A stretch of DNA of 34,360 nt from Gammaproteobacteria bacterium (lineage in GTDB: Bacteria; Pseudomonadota; Gammaproteobacteria; Pseudomonadales; Azotimanducaceae). The notes below the pieces were generated by a model. That model saw only the letters and a program-made list of their open reading frames with translations, ran no database searches and was not told where the DNA came from. Location of the stretch: positions 1 to 34,360 of the forward strand of contig JAFIFJ010000053.1 of assembly GCA_020832085.1 (NCBI GenBank), given 5' to 3'. Below, piece after piece: positions 17,211 to 25,130 of the stretch. Position 1 is the stretch's first letter. Each line of letters starts with the position of its first letter. The translations under genes were made by a program, and so were the position numbers.

Positions 17211-17759
17211 TCAGCGATCGATTCGGGAAATCTTCGATCCGCTCAGGGACAGGTCGTACATCAGGCCGCGATCGGCGAGTACGAATCCAATGACCGGCGC
17301 GCGGGTCGTGGTGGTGTCGATGGAGCCGCCCACGCCGATGCGGACCAGGGTGACGCTGCCGTCGACGCCGATCTCCCAGCCGTCCTTGGCGCGGAAATCC
17401 GCCAGCGCCTCCTCCGTCATGAAAAGCAGGATCTGGGCCTTGGCCTGGGCACCGAGCTGGAAGCCGATGGAGGCGGCCGCGGTGCTGTAGTACTGCACGG
17501 GTTTGCCGCCGATGCGCAGGACGCCTTCGCCGTACTCACCGCCGATGCCGATGCCGGCCTTGATCACCCGGGGAAAGATCAGCACGCCTTTGGCGCGTGC
17601 CACCAGGGGCCTGGCCTCAGGGGACTGACCGTAGAGCCGATCCAGCGCCGCATCGGCGCGGGCATTGATCTCGTCGGCACTGGCAGCCGTGGCGGCCGCC
17701 CAGGGCAGCATGAGCGCGAGGCCCAGCAGCACGGCAGTGAGTTGTGGCGTCATCCTCAT
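17211..17759 (-). CDS. SYLF/YSC84-domain lipid-binding protein, exported
   Basis: 182 residues. Residues 1-26 are a cleavable signal peptide ending in an Ala-rich AATAASA region. The rest is the SYLF (Ysc84) domain with its hallmark KGVLIFPRVIKAGIGIGGEYG near residues 58-78 and a conserved glycine-rich strand pattern to the end. The eukaryotic relatives bind phosphoinositides and actin; bacterial members are exported proteins of unknown role, presumably lipid-binding. Two ATGs lie two codons apart; I took the first. A 241-bp stretch containing a long hairpin separates it from the ligase cluster upstream. Confidence 0.88.
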   Translation of the reverse strand: MRMTPQLTAVLLGLALMLPWAAATAASADEINARADAALDRLYGQSPEARPLVARAKGVLIFPRVIKAGIGIGGEYGEGVLRIGGKPVQYYSTAAASIGFQLGAQAKAQILLFMTEEALADFRAKDGWEIGVDGSVTLVRIGVGGSIDTTTTRAPVIGFVLADRGLMYDLSLSGSKISRIDR

Positions 17760-17910
17760 CGGCCAAGCCTCTCGTTGAGTGTCGAAGGTGTCCGCGCCGC
17801 AGTCATCCCCATCGGCGCTGCGGTGATTATCGCTGCTGGGACGCCAATGGCCAAACGGACGGTTTCCTGTTCTCCGCTGCCGCCGGCTTGAACGTCCTGC
17901 CCCTCCCGCC

Positions 17911-17965
17911 CTTAGCCCGCATATCCCCGTCCGCAGCCGTGAATCGGTGAGATATGCGGGTTAGG
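17911..17965. repeat. Inverted repeat/stem-loop between SYLF gene and ligase cluster
   Basis: CCCGCATATC at 17916-17925 is perfectly complementary to GATATGCGGG at 17951-17960, extended outwards by a few weaker pairs, with a 25-base loop. There is no T tail. It lies 35 bp downstream (in transcription sense) of the last gene of the ligase cluster and may end or process that transcript, or it may be a remnant of a mobile-element end. Confidence 0.6.
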
Positions 17966-18000
17966 CCAAGGTGTTCATTTCATGCGAAGTCAGACTGAGT

Positions 18001-18744
18001 TCAGTCGACCTCTGCGGCGCGTCTCAGCGACTTCAAGAGGGTCTCCAGCAGGGACGAGGAGAACTCGCCGCGCTGCAGCAGGGCCTGGTTGAGTTCGAGC
18101 TCGAAGCCGAGGACGCGGGTTCCGAAGCGTCGGCGCAGGATGCGGGTCATGCCGTCCTCGTGGCCGGTGTAGGGATAGTTGCGGCGCACCCTGAGATCGC
18201 TCGACGCCAGCAGGGCCTGCTTCCAGCGATGGGCGAGCTCAGCCTCGCCGTCGTGGCGGGGATCGTAGAGCACACCGATATCGGCGGTCCGGACATGCCC
18301 GTTCAATTCCGGCGTGAACGAGTGACAGGAGATGTGCAGTACACGGTCGGCGCCGGCCAGTGCGGCGCCCACCGCTTCGATGACGCCATGCTGATGGGGA
18401 GCGTGCCAGGCTCGGATGATGGCTTCCCGCTCCGACTTCGGCAGGGCGCGGACGGCCGGAGCATGAACTTTGGGGTGGCCGGCAGACCGGTTGTTGTCGG
18501 CGAGCAGTCTCGAAACCTTCCCCAGGAACACGGGTGCATCGAGGTGGCGCCCAAGATAGCGGGCCAGACCCGCGGCGCCGGGGTCCCAGCCGCGATGGCT
18601 CTGCAGCAACTCAGCGTCGTCGAAAAGGTGTTGCCAGGGCGGCGGAATGTGGTTCGTGGCGTGCTCGCAGGACACGACCCAGGCCGTTGCTGTTCCGTTG
18701 ATGCCGGCCTCGCCCGGGGCCTGCTTTGCGTGCGCCCTACTCAC
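18001..18744 (-). CDS. N-formylglutamate amidohydrolase-family protein
   Basis: 247 residues from a GTG at 18744. Family blocks are present in order: VVSCEHATNHIP near the start, HRGWDPGAAG, SRLLADNNRS, HISCHSFTPELNG and LGFELELNQALL near the end. Characterised relatives (HutG) hydrolyse N-formyl-L-glutamate using a metal. No histidine-degradation gene is near, and the gene closes a cluster with two amide ligases, so the substrate is more likely a glutamyl-type amide made by that cluster (inference). The GTG overlaps the stop of the GCS2 gene by 8 bases, which decides the start over a longer upstream version. Confidence 0.85.
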   Translation of the reverse strand: MSRAHAKQAPGEAGINGTATAWVVSCEHATNHIPPPWQHLFDDAELLQSHRGWDPGAAGLARYLGRHLDAPVFLGKVSRLLADNNRSAGHPKVHAPAVRALPKSEREAIIRAWHAPHQHGVIEAVGAALAGADRVLHISCHSFTPELNGHVRTADIGVLYDPRHDGEAELAHRWKQALLASSDLRVRRNYPYTGHEDGMTRILRRRFGTRVLGFELELNQALLQRGEFSSSLLETLLKSLRRAAEVD

Positions 18745-20026
18745 GGAAGAGTTCTCCGTCGCGCAGACAGTCCGCGAGACGACGATAGACATCCGTCATG
18801 GCGCTGCGGGGCAGGGCCGGCGGCGGTGCGGGATCCAGCGTGAAGGCGTCGATCCTGAGGCCGGGGGCGGGCAGCTCCAGCGCCCGGCGCAGCCGCCGCG
18901 ACAGGGTGCCCTGATCGAGGATCAGTTCCAGAGGGGCGCGGTCGACGGCGGTGGCAGCGAACAGGTCACCGCAGCGTTCGAGCAGATGGCCCCACAGGTC
19001 CCGGGCCCAGACCCGGCCGCGCAGACCGAAAGTGGCCAGCCAGGGCGCGTCGTCGATGCGTGCCTCGTCGCCGTGGCGCACGCACTGTTCGAGAATGGCG
19101 GCCAGACGGCCGGTCTCCAGGGCGTCGAGATCCTGCAGATGGCCGAAGCGCTCTTCGATCAGCGCCTGCAGCACGGCGACGACGAGGCCGAGAATGGCCA
19201 GATCGGCGCGGGGACATTCCTGGGTGTCGAGGACGCGGATCTCGATGGCGAAACGGTCGAAGCGGGTGATGGCGCCGCGGGAGTTCAGCCACTCCTCCTG
19301 CAGAATCCCCTCAGGGTCGAGGGGCGCGATGGCGCGGTACATGGGGAGCAGGATGCGTTCCTGGTAACTTGCCGCCGAATCGATGACTTCGGGCACCACG
19401 AGCCCGGTGACTGCGGGAAGGCGCCTGGAATTGTGCCGGTAGACTTCCATGCGGTAGTCGGCGAAACCGCTGTCGCGGCCATCGGCCAGGGGTGAACTGG
19501 CGGCCATTGCCGGCAGCACGCAGAGCAGATGGCGGATGGCGGCATGCAGTCGGTGGAGCTCGTCGTCATTGGAGAACGGCAGGTTCAGGTGCACGCTCTG
19601 GAGGTTGGCCCAGCCGTGGCCGCGGCAGTCGAAGATGCGGTCGTAGGCCTGGTAGATCGGGCTGTAGTCATGGGGCCAGAGCACCATCTCGCGTTCGGGA
19701 TCCATCCACGGATGCATGGCTCCCGGAAGCAGGCGCGCGCCCTCTCCTGCGAGCAGTCCCTCGATGTCGCGGATGGTCCCCGTGAAGGCATCGGTGAGGG
19801 TCGCGAGAGTCGGTGCCGGTCCGTTGGTCTTGATCTCGATGAGGTGGGCGGCGAGTTCGTTGCTCCAGGCCACGTCGCCGCGGGCCACCTCGTTGGTGAC
19901 GTCCCCGGCCACGGCGGCGAGAACGCGGTCGCAGTAGGGGCGCACGTCCAGGGAGTCGTCATCGACGATCATGTACTCGATCTCGACTCCGAAGCCCTCG
20001 AACAGACTGAGCGTGGGTTCAGGCAT
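18737..20026 (-). CDS. GCS2-family carboxylate-amine ligase (glutamate-cysteine ligase-like)
   Basis: 429 residues of the glutamine-synthetase-fold GCS2 superfamily, which joins a glutamate or other carboxylate to an amine at the cost of ATP. Seen: GFGVEIEYMI at residues 11-20 with Glu15 and Glu17 as probable metal ligands, a second acidic strand HLIEIKTNGP near 62-71, SVHLNLPF near 145 and FAIEIRVLDTQECPRAD near 265-280. The length fits the family. Known relatives make gamma-glutamylcysteine, but members next to RimK genes probably have other acceptors. The ATG overlaps the RimK stop by 8 bases and its own stop overlaps the next gene by 8, so the cluster is read as one message. Confidence 0.85.
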   Translation of the reverse strand: MPEPTLSLFEGFGVEIEYMIVDDDSLDVRPYCDRVLAAVAGDVTNEVARGDVAWSNELAAHLIEIKTNGPAPTLATLTDAFTGTIRDIEGLLAGEGARLLPGAMHPWMDPEREMVLWPHDYSPIYQAYDRIFDCRGHGWANLQSVHLNLPFSNDDELHRLHAAIRHLLCVLPAMAASSPLADGRDSGFADYRMEVYRHNSRRLPAVTGLVVPEVIDSAASYQERILLPMYRAIAPLDPEGILQEEWLNSRGAITRFDRFAIEIRVLDTQECPRADLAILGLVVAVLQALIEERFGHLQDLDALETGRLAAILEQCVRHGDEARIDDAPWLATFGLRGRVWARDLWGHLLERCGDLFAATAVDRAPLELILDQGTLSRRLRRALELPAPGLRIDAFTLDPAPPPALPRSAMTDVYRRLADCLRDGELFRE

Positions 20027-21482
20027 CGCCGCGTTTCAACCTTTCGACCCGGGACAGGAAGGTGCGCATGATCTGCAGATAGAGTTCGTCCTTGAGCACG
20101 CTGTCCTCGACGCCGGCGTCGATGCTCGGGTTGTCGTTCACCTCGATGACGTAGTAGCGACCATCGGACTCTTTGATGTCGACGCCGTAGAGTCCCTGGC
20201 CGAAGGCGTTGGCGGCCTTCAGCGCCATGCGCACCACCTCGGCCGGGGCGTCTGCCACGGCGAGGGTGTCCGCATTGCCTTCGTCCTTGCCGCCTGCGGC
20301 ATCGTGGCGGACGATCTGCCAGTGGGCGTCGGCCATCCAGTAGCGGCAGACGTAGAGGGGCTCGCCGTCGACGATGCCCACCCGCCAGTCGTACTGGGTC
20401 GGCAGGTACTCCTGGGCGACGATGAGCTCCGATCGCTCGAGCAGGCCGCGGACCATGCTGATCAGGGCCTCACGGGTTTCCACCTTGTGCACGCCGCGGG
20501 AAAAAGCACTGTCCGGCGCCTTCAGCACGCAAGGCAGACGCAGCTCTGACAGCACCTCCTCCAGATTGCGGCGGTGAACGATGACGGTCTTGGGCTGGCG
20601 AATGCGCAGCCGCTGCAGCAGTTCGGCCAAGAACACCTTGTTGGTGCAGCGCAGGATGGAGCCGGGATCGTCCATGACCACCAGCCCCTCCGCCTGGGCG
20701 CGCTGGGCGAAGCGGTAGGTGTAGTGATTCACCGACGTGGTGGCGCGGATGAAGAGGGCGTCGAATTCGGCGATACGGCTGAAGTCCTCCCGGGTGATCT
20801 GATCCACCTCGAACCCGAGTTTCTCCGCTGCGCGCTCGAAGCGCGCCAGGGCGCGGGCATTGGAGGGCGGATCGGACTCATCCGGATCCACCAGGATGGC
20901 GAGATCGTAGCGGGCCTTGGACTTGCGCCGGGTTGGCGGTCGCCGGCCGGCGAAGTACTCGCCGGCGACTCTAACGACGAAGGCATGGTGCTCCGGCGGA
21001 ATCGCATCCGCCGAAATGGGTTTCAGGCTCACCAGTTCCCAGTGTTCGCGACGGACGAACCTTGCCCGCAGCAGCGGCGCCTCAGCCAGCTCATAGAGTC
21101 TGGCCGCCAGCGTCGCATGACGCTTGGCCAGATTGCGGCCGAAGTAGATGGACAGTGAGAACTCGTCGGACTGCAGGCTGCCCAGGCTGCGCTCGATGAG
21201 GTCTTCGAGATCTTCTGACGCCATCCGCACCACGTGGCGGGAGCGGGTGTCCTGGATCGTGGCCAGGCTGGGAGAAGGGCGATGGCCGCGGGCCTCTGCC
21301 AGCAGCGACACGTAGTAGCCCACGCTCTGGTAGGCGTAGGAGCGGCAGAGATTGAACACCCGCACCCGCCGCAACTCGGTCCAGGCCGGTTCCGTCAGGT
21401 AGGCGCGGGCGCCGACAACCTCGACGCCGTCCAGGTTCAGGGGCCAGTCCTTCGGGTTGTCGACGACGATCAGGATCTTCAC
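20019..21482 (-). CDS. RimK-family ATP-grasp ligase with N-terminal RLAN domain
   Basis: 487 residues. The first 170 or so match the RLAN type of N-terminus (MKILIVVDNPKDWPL through SIYFGRNLAKRHATLA), which occurs almost only in front of RimK-like ligases. The C-terminal half is an ATP-grasp domain: APDSAFSRGVHKVE nucleotide loop, QEYLPTQYDWRVGIV and YGVDIKESDGRYYVIEVNDN with metal ligands around Glu447 and Asn449. RimK-type ligases add glutamate or similar residues to a protein or small-molecule carboxylate. The start is GTG, sharing GTGA with the stop of the C39-like gene. It is the second gene of the four-gene cluster. Confidence 0.88.
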   Translation of the reverse strand: MKILIVVDNPKDWPLNLDGVEVVGARAYLTEPAWTELRRVRVFNLCRSYAYQSVGYYVSLLAEARGHRPSPSLATIQDTRSRHVVRMASEDLEDLIERSLGSLQSDEFSLSIYFGRNLAKRHATLAARLYELAEAPLLRARFVRREHWELVSLKPISADAIPPEHHAFVVRVAGEYFAGRRPPTRRKSKARYDLAILVDPDESDPPSNARALARFERAAEKLGFEVDQITREDFSRIAEFDALFIRATTSVNHYTYRFAQRAQAEGLVVMDDPGSILRCTNKVFLAELLQRLRIRQPKTVIVHRRNLEEVLSELRLPCVLKAPDSAFSRGVHKVETREALISMVRGLLERSELIVAQEYLPTQYDWRVGIVDGEPLYVCRYWMADAHWQIVRHDAAGGKDEGNADTLAVADAPAEVVRMALKAANAFGQGLYGVDIKESDGRYYVIEVNDNPSIDAGVEDSVLKDELYLQIMRTFLSRVERLKRGDA

Positions 21483-22237
21483 GGTGTCGGAGTCCTTGCG
21501 GTGGCCATCGCGTCCATGGCCTTGGGTGTGAGCGTCAGGAGGTTCGCATCATGGGTCAGGACGCCGAGCATGATGGCACCGATCACCCGCTCGATGCCGA
21601 CATCATAGTGATGGCCGTCGGCCATGGGGTTGTCGAACAGCGGATCGGTCACCTCCACCAGCCTGCCCTTGCGATCGTAGCCCGACAGGACGACGAAGTG
21701 GCCTGACGGCTGACCGCGGATGTCGTCGTAGTCGTCATTCGGTCCCCACTCCCGCGCGGTGCCGTAAAGGTAGGTGGCTGACAGCCCGGTGATGACGGGC
21801 ACGCCCGACTTCAGCAGCTTGCGGATCAGGCCGGTGCGCAGCGGATCGAAGCGGATCTGGCCGCCGAGTTCCAGGAAACGCAGGTAGCCGCGGGTGATCT
21901 CCGCCAGGCGCTCGCCGCCCTTGTAGGCCAGTTGCCGCTGCAGACGGTCGCCCAGATCCACTTCAGGCGCGCTGAACCAGGTCGGATCGAAGACCAGCAG
22001 GTTATAGGTCCAGATGGTGGCTTGATAGCCGCGCTGCAGGGCATGGCAGGCCAGATGGACCGCCAGGGTGCCCCCCGCGGGCAGCACCGGTGTCTCGGCG
22101 ATCACGGTGTCGAGTTCGATGGGATCATCCCAGTAGCGATACACCGCATGCAGGCAAGTGGGGCCGCAGGTGGTGTCGTCAGGCTGAGCCTGGATGCCGA
22201 GATCGAGCTGGGTGCGCTTGGGCGCGGTGGCGGTCAT
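21479..22237 (-). CDS. C39-like papain-fold peptidase
   Basis: 252 residues. Catalytic residues fit a papain-fold cysteine peptidase: Cys24 in DDTTCGPTCLH, His180 in QPSGHFVVLSGYD and Asp198 in VTDPLFDNP. There is no signal peptide or ABC domain, so this is a cytoplasmic stand-alone peptidase or amidase rather than a bacteriocin exporter. In related clusters, as I recall, the papain-like domain is fused to a GNAT acetyltransferase; no GNAT domain is present here. I took the ATG at 22235-22237; a TTG five codons upstream is possible and neither has a clear ribosome-binding site. It is the first gene of the cluster and overlaps the RimK start. Confidence 0.82.
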   Translation of the reverse strand: MTATAPKRTQLDLGIQAQPDDTTCGPTCLHAVYRYWDDPIELDTVIAETPVLPAGGTLAVHLACHALQRGYQATIWTYNLLVFDPTWFSAPEVDLGDRLQRQLAYKGGERLAEITRGYLRFLELGGQIRFDPLRTGLIRKLLKSGVPVITGLSATYLYGTAREWGPNDDYDDIRGQPSGHFVVLSGYDRKGRLVEVTDPLFDNPMADGHHYDVGIERVIGAIMLGVLTHDANLLTLTPKAMDAMATARTPTP

Positions 22238-22333
22238 GTCGGTGCTTCGCAATGGGGCGGTGGCAACAGGGTCGATGGCAACAGCGGTGACGGTGATCGA
22301 TGCTGGGGCCCGGGGCTCCGAGGCGCAAGGCCG

Positions 22334-22379
22334 CCGCCCGGATCAGGGTCGCCCGGATCAGGGGCGGGAATCCGGGCGG
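22334..22379 (-). terminator. Possible stem-loop at the end of the ABC transporter operon
   Basis: CCGCCCGGAT at 22334-22343 is complementary to ATCCGGGCGG at 22370-22379, spanning the stop codon of the last permease gene. Between the arms sits a direct repeat, CGCCCGGATCAGGG at 22335 and again at 22350. No T tail follows on the minus strand, so this is at best a weak terminator or attenuator between the transporter and the ligase cluster. Confidence 0.35.
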
Positions 22380-23194
22380 GAGAGGAAACGATTGATCAGA
22401 GCGGCGCTGATGACGCCCAGAGCCACCGCAGCGATCAGCAGTGTCGCCAGGGCATTGACTTCGGGCGTCACGCCGAGGCGGACGCTGGAATAGATCACCA
22501 TGGGCAGTGTGCTCGATCCGGGTCCGGACACGAAGCTGGCCACCACCAGATCATCCAGCGACAACGTGAAGGCCAGCAGCCAGCCGGAAATCAGGGCGGG
22601 CCTGATCAGCGGTACCGTGACCAGCCAGAAGGCCTGCCCCGGCCGGGCGCCAAGATCCCGTGCCGCTTCCTCGATGGAATGGTCCACCTGCATCAGTCGG
22701 GCCCTGACCACCACGGCCACGTAGGCGCTGGCGAAGGTCAAGTGGGCGAGGCTCACCGTGGTCAGGCCGCGACCGGCGGGCCAGCCCACCCACTGCTCGA
22801 GATTGACGAACAGCAGCAGCATGGACAGGCCGATGAGCACGTCGGGCATCACCAGCAGGGAGCCGAAGCAGGCCATCAGCAGGGCCCGACGCATGCCCGT
22901 CAGGCGCACCAGCGCCAGCCCGGCAGCCAGTCCCACCAGGGTGGCCAGCGAAGCGCTTGTCACGGCCACCTGCAGCGAACGCCAGGCTGCGGTGAGCAGG
23001 ACCTGATTCTCGAACAGGGCGCCGTACCAGCGGGTGGAGAAGCCCCCCCACACGGTCACCAGCCGCGAGTCGTTGAAGGAGTACAGAACCAGCAGGACGA
23101 TGGGTATGTACAGAAATGCGTAGCCAAAGCTGACCGCCGTGACGAAGCCCAAGCGGGCGGGTCCGCGGGCGCCGATGTTCGTGCCGGGACTCAT
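22358..23194 (-). CDS. ABC transporter permease, spermidine/putrescine type (PotI/PotC-like)
   Basis: 278 residues with six predicted membrane helices and the permease contact loop EAARDLGARPGQAFWLVTVP near residues 165-185, the EAA motif that meets the ATPase. The N-terminal FGYAFLYIPIVLLVLYSFN is characteristic of PotC/PotI permeases. The ATG at 23192-23194 overlaps the stop of the other permease (ATGA), which fixes the start; a longer in-frame extension is low-complexity alanine. It is last of the four transporter genes. Confidence 0.9.
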   Translation of the reverse strand: MSPGTNIGARGPARLGFVTAVSFGYAFLYIPIVLLVLYSFNDSRLVTVWGGFSTRWYGALFENQVLLTAAWRSLQVAVTSASLATLVGLAAGLALVRLTGMRRALLMACFGSLLVMPDVLIGLSMLLLFVNLEQWVGWPAGRGLTTVSLAHLTFASAYVAVVVRARLMQVDHSIEEAARDLGARPGQAFWLVTVPLIRPALISGWLLAFTLSLDDLVVASFVSGPGSSTLPMVIYSSVRLGVTPEVNALATLLIAAVALGVISAALINRFLSRPDSRP

Positions 23195-24078
23195 GTCGGT
23201 ACTTCCTCGCGGCGCTGCAGCCGCTGCAGCAGCGCCAGCGGCGCCAGCAGGACCAGCAGCATGGTCAGGGCCAGGGCGCTGGCGGTCGGCCAGTCGGCAT
23301 TGCGGAAGAACTCGTTCCACAGCGCCGTGCCGAGCATGTAGTTGTCCGGTCCGCCGAGCAGATCCGGCACCACGAAATCACCCATGGCCGGGATGAACAC
23401 CAGCAGGCAGCCGGCCAGAACGCCGGGCCAGGCCAGCGGCAGGCTGATGCGCATGAAGGTCTGCCAGGGGGTGGCGCCGAGATCGGCGGCGGCCTGCAGC
23501 AGGTCGTCCTCGATGCGGACGAAGGTGGCGTACAGCGGCAGGATCATGAACGGCAGATAGGCATAGGTCATGCCGATCAGGACTGCGGCGTTGGTGTGCA
23601 GGATCAGCAGCGGGGCATCGATGATGCCGATGCCGGTCAGGGTCGCGTTGATCAGCCCTTCGGGCTTGAGCAGGCTGATCCAGGCGTAGACGCGGATCAG
23701 GAAGCTGGTCCAGAACGGCAGGATGACCGCCAGCAGCAGCGGGGTGCGCCAGGACAGCGGCGCCCGTGCGATGGCCCAGGCCATGGGCAGCGACAGCAGC
23801 AGACAGACCAGCGTGGTCAGACTGGCCATGGCCAGCGATCCGAGCAGGGCATCGCGATAGGTGGGATCCTCGAACAGCCAGCGCCAGGCCTGCAGGGTCC
23901 CTTCCCAGAGCCAGCGCCCGGTCTCGCCGACGACGAGCAACTCGGTGTAGGGCGGCTGCTCGAAGCGGGGTTCGGAAAAGCTCACCCGCAGCAGAATAGC
24001 CACGGGCAGCAGCAGGAACACCGCCATCCAGCCCAGCGGCAGCCACGCGCTGCTGCTGACGAAACGGGCTGGGGTCAT
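23191..24078 (-). CDS. ABC transporter permease, spermidine/putrescine type (PotH/PotB-like)
   Basis: 295 residues, six predicted helices. It has the EAA-type loop LLQAAADLGATPWQTFMRIS near residues 190-210 and a long first periplasmic loop (about residues 30-80), as in PotB/PotH. With the neighbouring permease it should form the membrane channel of a polyamine-type importer. Start and stop both overlap the flanking genes by four bases (ATGA), so the operon order solute-binding protein, ATPase, permease, permease is translationally coupled. Confidence 0.9.
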   Translation of the reverse strand: MTPARFVSSSAWLPLGWMAVFLLLPVAILLRVSFSEPRFEQPPYTELLVVGETGRWLWEGTLQAWRWLFEDPTYRDALLGSLAMASLTTLVCLLLSLPMAWAIARAPLSWRTPLLLAVILPFWTSFLIRVYAWISLLKPEGLINATLTGIGIIDAPLLILHTNAAVLIGMTYAYLPFMILPLYATFVRIEDDLLQAAADLGATPWQTFMRISLPLAWPGVLAGCLLVFIPAMGDFVVPDLLGGPDNYMLGTALWNEFFRNADWPTASALALTMLLVLLAPLALLQRLQRREEVPT

Positions 24079-25130
24079 GCCGGCAGTACCCGGATGGCGT
24101 CGTGATCGAAGCCGATGCGGATTTCGGCGCCCGGCTCCACCCGGTTGCGGGGGTCGGTGAGGAGGCGGATCCCGGACTGGTCATCGAGACGCAGCAGCAG
24201 CAGTCTGTTGGCGCCCAGAAAGTCGCAGCGCTCGACGATGGCCGTGATCTCGTGGTCCCGGTGCTCACCCTCCCGCAGCACGGCCAGGCGCTCCGGACGG
24301 ATGGCCAGGCTGGCGTCACCCTGCTGTTCCGGTTCTGCGTCCATGACGATGCCGAGGGCGGGGCAATGCAGCTGGCCATCGCGGACGCTGGCGCAAAACA
24401 GGTTCAGGGAACCGAACAGTTCTGCGGTTTCACGATCCACGGGAGCATCGTAGATGGCGTCGGGGGTTCCGACCTGGGCGACGCGGCCGGCGCGCATGAC
24501 GGCGATGGTGTCGGCCAGGGTCAGGGCCTCTTCCTGATCGTGGGTGACGATGACGCAGGTGACACCCACCCGCTCGAGGATGGCAGACAGTTCGATGCGG
24601 GTGCGCTCGCGCAGCTGGCGGTCCAGCGCGCCGAGGGGCTCATCGAGCAGCAGCACGCGGGGATGGCGGGCCAGCGCCCGCGCCAGGGCCACCCGCTGCC
24701 GCTGACCACCGGACAGCTGATGGGGTTTGCGATCGGCAAAGGCCTGAAGGCTGGCCAGGGCCAGCATTTCATCGACCCGATCACGGATGGTGGCGCGGGG
24801 CAGGCGCTGCCGCTCCAGGCCGAAGGCGATGTTGCGCGCCACGGACATGTGCGGGAACAGCGCGTAGGACTGGAACATCATGTTCACGGGCCGCTCGTGG
24901 GGCGGCATGGCCGTGACGTCTTCGCCGTCGATGAGGATACGGCCGGCATCGGGCACCTCGAGGCCGGCAATGGTCCGCAGCAGCGTGGACTTGCCGCAGC
25001 CGGAGGGGCCGAGCAGGCACAGGGTATCGCCGCGGGCGACGTCGAGACTGACGGCGTCGACCGCGTGTACCGATCCAAAACGACGTGTAATGCCTTCGAT
25101 GCGGAGAAACTCCGCAGGATCAGCGGCCAC
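24075..25130 (-). CDS. ABC transporter ATP-binding protein, spermidine/putrescine type (PotA/PotG-like)
   Basis: 351 residues. Walker A is GPSGCGKST near residue 37, the signature LSGGQRQRVALARAL near 137, Walker B VLLLDEPLGALD near 158, and a switch histidine follows in IVTHDQEEAL. Residues 240-351 form a C-terminal TOBE-type regulatory domain. It energises import by the two permeases. The start is GTG at 25130, overlapping the end of the solute-binding protein gene by 11 bases; the first residues before the RIEGITRRFG strand are few, so the start looks right. Confidence 0.92.
   Translation of the reverse strand: MAADPAEFLRIEGITRRFGSVHAVDAVSLDVARGDTLCLLGPSGCGKSTLLRTIAGLEVPDAGRILIDGEDVTAMPPHERPVNMMFQSYALFPHMSVARNIAFGLERQRLPRATIRDRVDEMLALASLQAFADRKPHQLSGGQRQRVALARALARHPRVLLLDEPLGALDRQLRERTRIELSAILERVGVTCVIVTHDQEEALTLADTIAVMRAGRVAQVGTPDAIYDAPVDRETAELFGSLNLFCASVRDGQLHCPALGIVMDAEPEQQGDASLAIRPERLAVLREGEHRDHEITAIVERCDFLGANRLLLLRLDDQSGIRLLTDPRNRVEPGAEIRIGFDHDAIRVLPA

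Noticed and set aside
18001..18744. Assignment of the amidohydrolase as HutG of histidine degradation.
   Set aside because: No hut genes occur in the window and the gene overlaps a GCS2 ligase gene, so the family name is kept without the pathway.
18737..20026. Assignment of the GCS2 gene as the cell's glutathione-synthesis gene gshA.
   Set aside because: It is embedded in a RimK/peptidase/amidohydrolase unit with no gshB nearby; the acceptor amine cannot be inferred as cysteine.
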